Shown here: positions 6,568 through 10,968 of the stretch, piece by piece | Numbering within the stretch: position 1 is the stretch's first letter | Layout of the letters: each line of letters starts with the position of its first letter | Source: SAR202 cluster bacterium | Lineage (GTDB): Bacteria > Chloroflexota > Dehalococcoidia > Lucifugimonadales > UBA1123 | Reading direction: 5' to 3' | NCBI GenBank assembly: GCA_030743915.1 | Contig: JASLRP010000079.1 | Span: 1-10,968, forward strand | DNA: 10,968 nt | The notes under the pieces: model-generated | Database searches by the model: none | What the model was told of the DNA's origin: nothing | The model's input: only the letters and a program-made list of their open reading frames with translations | Made by a program: the position numbers and the translations under genes

Positions 6568-6992
6568 TGACGTTTTTCGATTCCAGCAAGTCACGGTTTC
6601 TGATCGACGACACCGGCGGAACGCAGCGGGACCTCTCGCTGTACATTACTGAAATCAGCGGACTTCCGGGCGACCGGCTGTTGCGTGAACTGACCGGGCT
6701 GTCTGATTCCGGCGCGGTGTTTCTGCCGAGCGTCGAGAATTCGCGGATATCGGCAAGGGGGTTGTTCGACGACACAGCGTCGTCTGGCCCAGACGCGGTA
6801 TTGGGTCCGCTGCGGGCGCACTCCAGCGCCGTGGACTTCGAGTATGGGCCGGAGGGAACAGCTTCGGGCGCCGTGAAGTACTCGGGAACGTGCTGGGTCC
6901 GAAACTACGAGTTGAGGTCGAAGGTGGGCAGGCTGGTGGCGTGGCAGGCCTCGATGCAGGTGGAAGGGACGGTAACGAGGGGGAGTTACTGA
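6567..6992 (+). CDS. Probable major tail (tube) protein
   Basis: The product is 141 aa from ATG 6567, which shares its A with the upstream TAA; AGGTGAG (6554-6560) supplies the ribosome binding site. The order of elements suits a small tail-tube subunit: an opening strand (KSRFLIDDTGG), DLSLYITEISGLPGDR, a central segment with helix (DAVLGPLRAHSSAVDFEYGPEG), then VKYSGTCWVRNYELRS and the final VAWQASMQVEGTVTRG. The last strands, with a conserved-looking W and alternation of polar and hydrophobic residues, resemble the tube beta-sandwich. Position after the tail terminator agrees with operon order. Without structural comparison the call is likely rather than certain. Confidence 0.65.
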   Translation: MTFFDSSKSRFLIDDTGGTQRDLSLYITEISGLPGDRLLRELTGLSDSGAVFLPSVENSRISARGLFDDTASSGPDAVLGPLRAHSSAVDFEYGPEGTASGAVKYSGTCWVRNYELRSKVGRLVAWQASMQVEGTVTRGSY

Positions 6993-7468
6993 TGGCCCAT
7001 CTGGGGTCAATAAGATTGGACCTTCCCTCGGGCGGTTGGTGGCTGCTGGACACTCGGATTTCGCATAGGCGTGCGGAAGACTTGCTCGCGCTCGCACAGG
7101 GCGGTGAAGTGGCCCTTTTGGGTCAGATCCTCTCCTGCATGACGGTGGAGTGGGGGTTCGATGAAAGCCCATCCGCCGAGTCGGTGATGCGGCGCGATGT
7201 TCGAGATATCGAAGCGGCGACGACGGCGCTGCGAGAAAAAATGATTCCTGCGCTCCGCAATTTGAACTCTACCGACGAGGCTGAACGAGTTTTCGAGGCC
7301 CTGGTGGCAGGCAGGGTCCCTGACGGCTACCGCGATGAGGCGCTTATGGCGGAGACCGGATGGACCTGGCAGGAGCTACAGGACACTCCGGAGGATGTGG
7401 CTCGGCGGATGCGCGTTTTTCTTTCAGTGCGATATGCAGTCGAGCGAGGTTGGGAGTCGGGCTCCTGA
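6992..7468 (+). CDS. Probable tail assembly chaperone-like protein
   Basis: The product is 158 aa from ATG 6992, which shares its A with the tail tube stop (TGATG), with a purine run GGGGGAG (6979-6985) upstream. It is mainly helical, with helices around RRAEDLLALAQGG, SAESVMRRDVRDIEAATTALREKM and TPEDVARRMRVFLSVRYAVERGW. The place immediately after the tail tube is that of the gpG-type chaperones which load the tape measure. Typical systems extend the chaperone by -1 frameshifting and then encode the tape measure. Here neither is present: the gene stops and a terminator follows 14 nt later. Assignment is by position and helical content only, so it could also be another small tail protein. 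Confidence 0.5.
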   Translation: MAHLGSIRLDLPSGGWWLLDTRISHRRAEDLLALAQGGEVALLGQILSCMTVEWGFDESPSAESVMRRDVRDIEAATTALREKMIPALRNLNSTDEAERVFEALVAGRVPDGYRDEALMAETGWTWQELQDTPEDVARRMRVFLSVRYAVERGWESGS

Positions 7469-7481
7469 TCGTGTGCGATGA

Positions 7482-7524
7482 AAAACGGGCGTTGGCAATC
7501 CAGCCAACACCCGTTTCTCTTTTA
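7482..7524. terminator. Bidirectional intrinsic terminator between the phage cassette and hppA
   Basis: AAACGGGCGTTGGC (7483-7496) pairs with GCCAACACCCGTTT (7503-7516) with one mismatch and a 6-nt loop. On the plus strand CTCTTTT follows; on the minus strand the stem is followed by a T-run from 7485 to 7481. It therefore ends both the rightward cassette (stop at 7468) and the leftward hppA (stop at 7539). Confidence 0.9.
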
Positions 7525-7538
7525 ACGGCGGGTGTGTT

Positions 7539-9593
7539 CTACAGGAACAGGGGCGCGAACACCAGCGCGACGATGGACATGAGCTTGATGAGGATGTTCA
7601 ACGCCGGGCCAGAGGTGTCTTTGAACGGGTCGCCAACGGTGTCGCCCACGACGGCGGCGGCGTGAGGGTCCGAGCCTTTGCCACCGTGGGCGCCGGCTTC
7701 GATGTACTTCTTGGCGTTGTCCCACGCTCCACCGGCGTTGGCCATCATGACCGCCAGCAAGAATCCGGTGGCGATCGAACCAATGAGCAGTCCTCCAAGA
7801 GCCTCAGCGCCCAGTATCGCGCCCACGATGATGGGGGCGGCGACGGCGAGGAGTCCGGGGACGACCATCTCTTTCATGGCGCCGTTGGTGCTGATGTCAA
7901 CGGCGCGGGCATAGTCGGCGTCGGCGGTGCCTTCCAGCAAACCATCGATCTCGCGGAACTGTCTGCGAACCTCGTTGACCATTTCCATCGCGGCGCGGCC
8001 CACAGCTTCCATTGTCAAGGCGCCGAACAGGAACGGCGTCAGGCTTCCGATGAATAGCCCCATGAGAACGTCAACATCTGTCAGGTCGAAAGCGATTGGC
8101 GCGCCGGTGATGGTTTCGGTGACGGCGGAGTAAGCGGCCATAAGGGCCAAGGCAGTAAGGACCGCAGAGCCGATGGCGAAGCCCTTGCCTGTCGCGGCCG
8201 TGGTGTTGCCCAAAGAGTCGAGGGCGTCGGTGCGCTCTCGGACCTCTGGAGGCAGGCCCGCCTGCTCGGCGATTCCTCCGGCGTTGTCTGCGACAGGGCC
8301 GTAGGCGTCAGTCGCGAGGGTTATTCCCAGCGTCGAGAGCATGCCGACTGCGGCCAGGGCGACTCCGTAGGTGCTGGCCAGGTCGTTGGCGAACCACATG
8401 GCGACCACCACGACGATGGCGGGCACGATGGTGCTGAGCATGCCCAGTCCCAAACCTCCGATGATGACGGTGGCAGGGCCGGTCTCAGCCTGGACCGCGA
8501 TGTTCTTGGTGAATCGATATTCGTAGGAAGTGAACACCTCGGAGGCTGTTCCGATTATCTGGCCGGCAACCAAACCGATCACAACTATCCAGAACAGCTT
8601 GAAGTCCATATCAAGCATGGTGATTGAGATTGCTGTGCCTATCAGCACGAGGATGCCTGCTCCAAATATGCCAGTTCTCAAAGACCAGAGCAATCGGCCC
8701 ATATTCGCGCCCTCGCCAGTGCGGACCATGAAGGTGCCGATGATGGAGGCGAAGATTCCGATGGTCGCGATCAGGATTGGCAGTATGAACAGGTCATCGT
8801 CGAAATCGGCTGGCGCTCCCACACCCAGGGCTCCAGCGCCAACGGCGGCCAGAGCGATGGTTGCGATGATAGAGCCTACATAGGACTCGAACAGGTCAGC
8901 GCCCATGCCTGCCACGTCGCCAACGTTGTCACCGACGTTGTCGGCCACGGTGGCCGGGTTTCGAGGGTCGTCTTCGGGAATCCCCTGCTCGATTTTGCCG
9001 ACCAGGTCGGCCCCAACATCGGCGGCTTTGGTGTAGATTCCGCCGCCGACCCTGGCGAACAGGGCGATGGAGGAAGCGCCAAACCCGAAACCGGCGATTA
9101 CGTTGGCGTCCTGGAATATCCAGTACATGACGGTGATACCGATGAGACCGATACCAACTACCGAGACGCCCATGACAGAGCCAGAGTTAAAGGCGATTCT
9201 GAGGGCGGGGTTCAGGCCGCGTTGGGCCTGGACGGTGGTGCGCGTGTTGGCTCTGACGGCGATGGTCATGCCGATGAATCCGGCGAGCGCGGACCCGATG
9301 GCTCCCACGATGTAGGCGATCGCGGTCTCGGGAACGCCTTCGCTTTCTCCAGGCACTTTGTCCAGCACATCGAAGTCGATGAACACTGCCAGAACAATGG
9401 TCATGGCTATCACGAAAATCGCCAGCAGGCGATACTCTCGTGACAGGAAAGCCAGAGCGCCTTCCTGGATAGCCTTGCCGATGGCCTGGACCTGCTCTGA
9501 TCCAGGATCGCTATTGAGGATGCGCATCGTGAGCAGCGCGGCGAATACCAAGGCAACCGCGCCGGCCGCGATGGCGAGATATAAAATTTCCAA
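7539..9593 (-). CDS. hppA: Membrane-bound, ion-pumping pyrophosphatase, K+-dependent type
   Basis: The enzyme hydrolyses pyrophosphate and pumps H+ (or Na+) across the cytoplasmic membrane. The protein is 684 aa, full length for the family. The start is TTG at 9593..9591, 6 nt after GGAGG; the product then begins directly with the first transmembrane helix (MEILYLAIAAGAVALV). Signature segments are GALAFLSREYR (45-55), DVGADLVGK (192-200), DPRNPATVADNVGDNVGD (209-226), ATDAYGPVADNAGG (427-440), GGAWDNAKKYIE (621-632) and GDTVGDPFKDTSGP (650-663). In GNTTAATGKG (462-471) the Ala and Gly at the diagnostic positions indicate the K+-dependent class; K+-independent enzymes have Lys and Thr there. 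H+ versus Na+ specificity cannot be decided by eye. The gene is convergent with the phage cassette, divergent from the sulfatase, and appears monocistronic. Confidence 0.97.
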   Translation of the reverse strand: MEILYLAIAAGAVALVFAALLTMRILNSDPGSEQVQAIGKAIQEGALAFLSREYRLLAIFVIAMTIVLAVFIDFDVLDKVPGESEGVPETAIAYIVGAIGSALAGFIGMTIAVRANTRTTVQAQRGLNPALRIAFNSGSVMGVSVVGIGLIGITVMYWIFQDANVIAGFGFGASSIALFARVGGGIYTKAADVGADLVGKIEQGIPEDDPRNPATVADNVGDNVGDVAGMGADLFESYVGSIIATIALAAVGAGALGVGAPADFDDDLFILPILIATIGIFASIIGTFMVRTGEGANMGRLLWSLRTGIFGAGILVLIGTAISITMLDMDFKLFWIVVIGLVAGQIIGTASEVFTSYEYRFTKNIAVQAETGPATVIIGGLGLGMLSTIVPAIVVVVAMWFANDLASTYGVALAAVGMLSTLGITLATDAYGPVADNAGGIAEQAGLPPEVRERTDALDSLGNTTAATGKGFAIGSAVLTALALMAAYSAVTETITGAPIAFDLTDVDVLMGLFIGSLTPFLFGALTMEAVGRAAMEMVNEVRRQFREIDGLLEGTADADYARAVDISTNGAMKEMVVPGLLAVAAPIIVGAILGAEALGGLLIGSIATGFLLAVMMANAGGAWDNAKKYIEAGAHGGKGSDPHAAAVVGDTVGDPFKDTSGPALNILIKLMSIVALVFAPLFL

Positions 9594-9604
9594 GTCCAAC
9601 CTCC

Positions 9605-9634
9605 AAAAAAAGCCTTCCGCTCCATTGGGAAGGC
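9605..9634 (-). terminator. Attenuator-like hairpin plus U7 in the hppA leader
   Basis: Read on the minus strand, GCCTTCC (9634-9628) pairs with GGAAGGC (9618-9612) around a 9-nt loop. Seven T (9611-9605) follow, and then at once the Shine-Dalgarno TGGAGG (9605-9600) of hppA. This is the layout of an intrinsic terminator placed between promoter and gene. A smaller hairpin, GGCA/TGCC (9661-9648), precedes it. I do not recognise a known riboswitch class. The arrangement suggests control of hppA by transcription attenuation or by masking of the ribosome binding site. Confidence 0.6.
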
Positions 9635-9669
9635 CACTCGGTTCAAGGGCAAATTTCTGCCGAAAACCT

Positions 9670-9675
9670 ATCATA
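9670..9675 (-). promoter_or_regulatory. Candidate -10 element for hppA (TATGAT)
   Basis: TATGAT on the minus strand (9675-9670) differs from the -10 consensus by one base and would start transcription near 9663, giving a leader of about 70 nt that contains both hairpins. A TTGACC is present but only 13 nt upstream, too close for a standard -35. The call is weak and rests on the -10 alone. Confidence 0.3.
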
Positions 9676-9709
9676 CGAAACTGGATAGGGTCAAGGTTGT
9701 GGGAGGTGA

Positions 9710-9737
9710 TGTACAGGCGCGTTGCGTTTGTACAGGC
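9710..9737. promoter_or_regulatory. Paired TGTACAGGC direct repeat in the hppA/sulfatase divergent region
   Basis: TGTACAGGC occurs at 9710-9718 and again at 9729-9737, a period of 19 nt or roughly two helical turns, and each copy holds the palindrome TGTACA. Two phased copies between divergent genes are a plausible operator for one or both. Apart from this repeat, the hppA leader elements and the sulfatase ribosome binding site, I see nothing distinct in 9594-9853. Confidence 0.35.
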
Positions 9738-9853
9738 CACACTGACGACCGCTCTGGTTTTCTTCCCGGAAATGTTCGAGAATGGGCGCATTGTCTGAAG
9801 GATATTTTTGTCGCAATCCCGCGTCCATTATCGCCTGGATCAGGAGAGAGTTC

Positions 9854-10483
9854 ATGGCCAGCCACGACCCCAACACACCCAATATTCTGTTCATTCTGAG
9901 TGACGATCAAGGCGCCTGGGCAATGGGTTGCGCTGGGAACGATGAGATCGTCACCCCCAATCTCGACAGGCTGGCCTCGACCGGAATTCGCTTCGAGAGT
10001 TTTTTCTGTGCCTCGCCGGTTTGCTCTCCTGCGAGAGCTTCCATCCTCACAGGGCTGATCCCTTCTCAACATGGAGTCCAGGACTTTTTGCGAAAGGGCA
10101 ACTCGAAGTTTCTGCCACAGGACGGGGAAGAGATCGACTATCTGGCAGGCAAAAGAGCTTACGTTGAGGTGTTGGCGGAAGCGGGGTATTCGTGCGGATT
10201 GAGCGGTAAATGGCATCTGGGAAACTCCGCGCTCCCGCAGATGGGATTTTCGTACTGGAACGTCCATGCTTCAGGCGGCGGGCCGTATTATAATGCGCCG
10301 ATGATCGTCGACGGAGAGTTTTCACAGCCTGAGGGTTACGTGTCGGATGTGATTACGGACAACGCACTCGATTTTCTAACCGAGCAGTTAGGTTCGGATT
10401 CTCCGTTTTCCCTAAATGTCCATTACACGGCGCCTCATGCGCCCTGGAATCGCGAGAATCACCCCGCCGATCTGGTTCGATGA
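9854..10483 (+). CDS. Sulfatase (formylglycine type), N-terminal part, ended early by a frameshift
   Basis: Enzymes of this family hydrolyse sulfate esters using a formylglycine made from an active-site Cys. The start is ATG 9854, with AGGAG (9842-9846) upstream; the open extension back to 9782 has no ribosome binding site. Motifs are NILFILSDDQG (metal-binding Asp17-Asp18), CSPARASILTG (Cys57 of the C-x-P/A-x-R signature, here CSPAR), SGKWHLG (Lys119, His121) and VHYTAPHAPW (His195 region). No signal peptide is seen, so a cytoplasmic enzyme is likely. The frame stops at 10481-10483 after 209 residues, about half the usual length, while the remainder continues in another frame. Removing one G at 10474-10475 joins the two parts as HPADLFDDYY. 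Substrate is unknown. Confidence 0.85.
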   Translation: MASHDPNTPNILFILSDDQGAWAMGCAGNDEIVTPNLDRLASTGIRFESFFCASPVCSPARASILTGLIPSQHGVQDFLRKGNSKFLPQDGEEIDYLAGKRAYVEVLAEAGYSCGLSGKWHLGNSALPQMGFSYWNVHASGGGPYYNAPMIVDGEFSQPEGYVSDVITDNALDFLTEQLGSDSPFSLNVHYTAPHAPWNRENHPADLVR

Positions 10484-10968
10484 TTACTACCAAAACTGCG
10501 CCTTCGAATCGGCCCCGGTTGATAATATCCATCCCAATCAGTTGCGAAAAGAGTTGCAGGCAGCGACGGTGGGAGACAACGAGGAACACAGGCGGTCAGC
10601 CCTCAGCGGGTACTATGCTGCTGTGACCGCGATGGACACAAATATCGGCAGGCTGCTGGATTGGCTTGAGTCCAACGGTCTGCGAGAGAACACGCTGGTT
10701 GTTTTCACGGCAGACAATGGCATGAACATGGGGCACCACGGTATCTGGGGCAAGGGGAACGGGACCTATCCGCCCAATATGTTCGACACAGCGGTGAAGG
10801 TGCCGACTCTGGCATCCAGGCCGGGTCACGTGCCACAGGACCTGGTGTGCGACAAGCTTCTGAGCCAATACGATTTTATGCCGACGATACTCGGATATGC
10901 TGGGGTTGAAGAGCCACCGAACGAGTCGCTGCCCGGTCGAGATTTTTCGTCAATATTGCGAGGCGAGT
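10476..10968 (+). pseudogene. Sulfatase C-terminal part, frameshifted relative to its N-terminal half, runs off the window
   Basis: From TTC 10476 the frame is open to the window end (FDDYYQNCAFES onward). It carries the second half of the sulfatase fold: the helix SGYYAAVTAMDTNIGRLLDWLE, the metal-site segment VVFTADNGMNMGHHGIWGKG with its Asp-Asn-Gly, and the later VKVPTLASRPG and LPGRDFSSILRGE. No own start or ribosome binding site is apparent, so this is the continuation of the gene at 9854, not a separate gene. Conservation on both sides of the break suggests a very recent single-base insertion, a sequencing error, or less likely programmed slippage. The 3' end lies outside the window. 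Confidence 0.8.

Larger units (their letters stand above)
1205..7468 (+). mobile_element. Phage-derived head-tail structural cassette (incomplete prophage or domesticated module)
   Basis: Nine co-directional genes match the usual order of a siphovirus or gene-transfer-agent head-tail operon: protease, capsid, small virion proteins, connector, tail terminator, tail tube, chaperone. All frames are intact and most have a clear Shine-Dalgarno sequence. The three tail-side junctions overlap or nearly touch. Within this window there is no terminase, portal, tape measure, tail tip, lysis gene, integrase or attachment site. Intrinsic terminators stand immediately outside both ends, and the right neighbour is cellular. 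The limits given are those of the gene block, since I found no flanking repeats that would define insertion ends. Confidence 0.75.

Noticed and set aside
1139..7524. The two flanking terminators as attachment-site repeats
   Set aside because: Their sequences are unrelated and no shared core of attachment-site length was found; no tRNA gene or integrase is nearby.
7360..7665. -1 frame extension of the chaperone-like gene, as in programmed frameshifting of tail chaperones
   Set aside because: The frame is open, but no canonical X-XXY-YYZ heptamer is in phase. The extension would run through the terminator and antisense into hppA, and its sequence is only the shadow of hppA.
9594..9791. N-terminal extension of hppA by 66 codons to an upstream ATG
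   Set aside because: The extension has no hydrophobic segment or family similarity and lacks a ribosome binding site. It would also cover the leader hairpins, whereas TTG 9593 has GGAGG at 6 nt and starts at the first membrane helix.

Overview
The window reads as a bacterial chromosome segment of fairly high GC that carries a compact, phage-derived structural cassette between ordinary cellular genes. TTG start codons with a strong Shine-Dalgarno sequence about 6 nt upstream are frequent (1218, 1989, 4095, and 9593 on the minus strand). The cellular genes are a K+-dependent type membrane pyrophosphatase and a formylglycine-type sulfatase. This would fit an uncultured environmental lineage such as Chloroflexota, but the taxonomic guess is weak inference.

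Layout. (1) 1-1180: the first codons of a minus-strand gene, then a plus-strand gene (stop at 1046) for a charged, probably coiled-coil protein ending in about 20 GGG[N/S]x pentapeptides. Next come a promoter-like TTGACA-N17-TACGGT, a small hairpin and a strong intrinsic terminator (1139-1180). (2) 1218-7468: nine tightly packed plus-strand genes. In order they are HK97-type prohead protease, HK97-fold major capsid protein, two small decoration-like proteins, a LamG/concanavalin-like protein, a gp6-like head-tail connector with an inserted beta domain, a tail-terminator-like protein, a tail-tube-like protein and a probable tail assembly chaperone. GC-rich hairpins sit in the three widest gaps. 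(3) 7482-7524: a bidirectional terminator shared with the convergent hppA. (4) 7539-9593, minus strand: intact hppA (684 aa), whose short leader holds a hairpin plus U7 directly before the ribosome binding site. (5) 9854 to the window end: a sulfatase gene with one frameshift near 10474 that continues past the edge.

The central point is the cassette. It covers the middle of a siphovirus or gene-transfer-agent head-tail operon (protease to chaperone), every reading frame is intact, and it has a terminator at each end. Terminase and portal are not upstream, tape measure and tip genes are not downstream, and no integrase or lysis gene is visible. It may be a prophage remnant cut on both sides, or a domesticated particle-forming module whose motor genes lie elsewhere. 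The strong terminator only 37 nt before the first start codon leaves no room for a conventional promoter, so expression would need read-through or antitermination from the leader at 1061-1180. That leader and the hppA attenuator-like leader are the most testable regulatory observations here.
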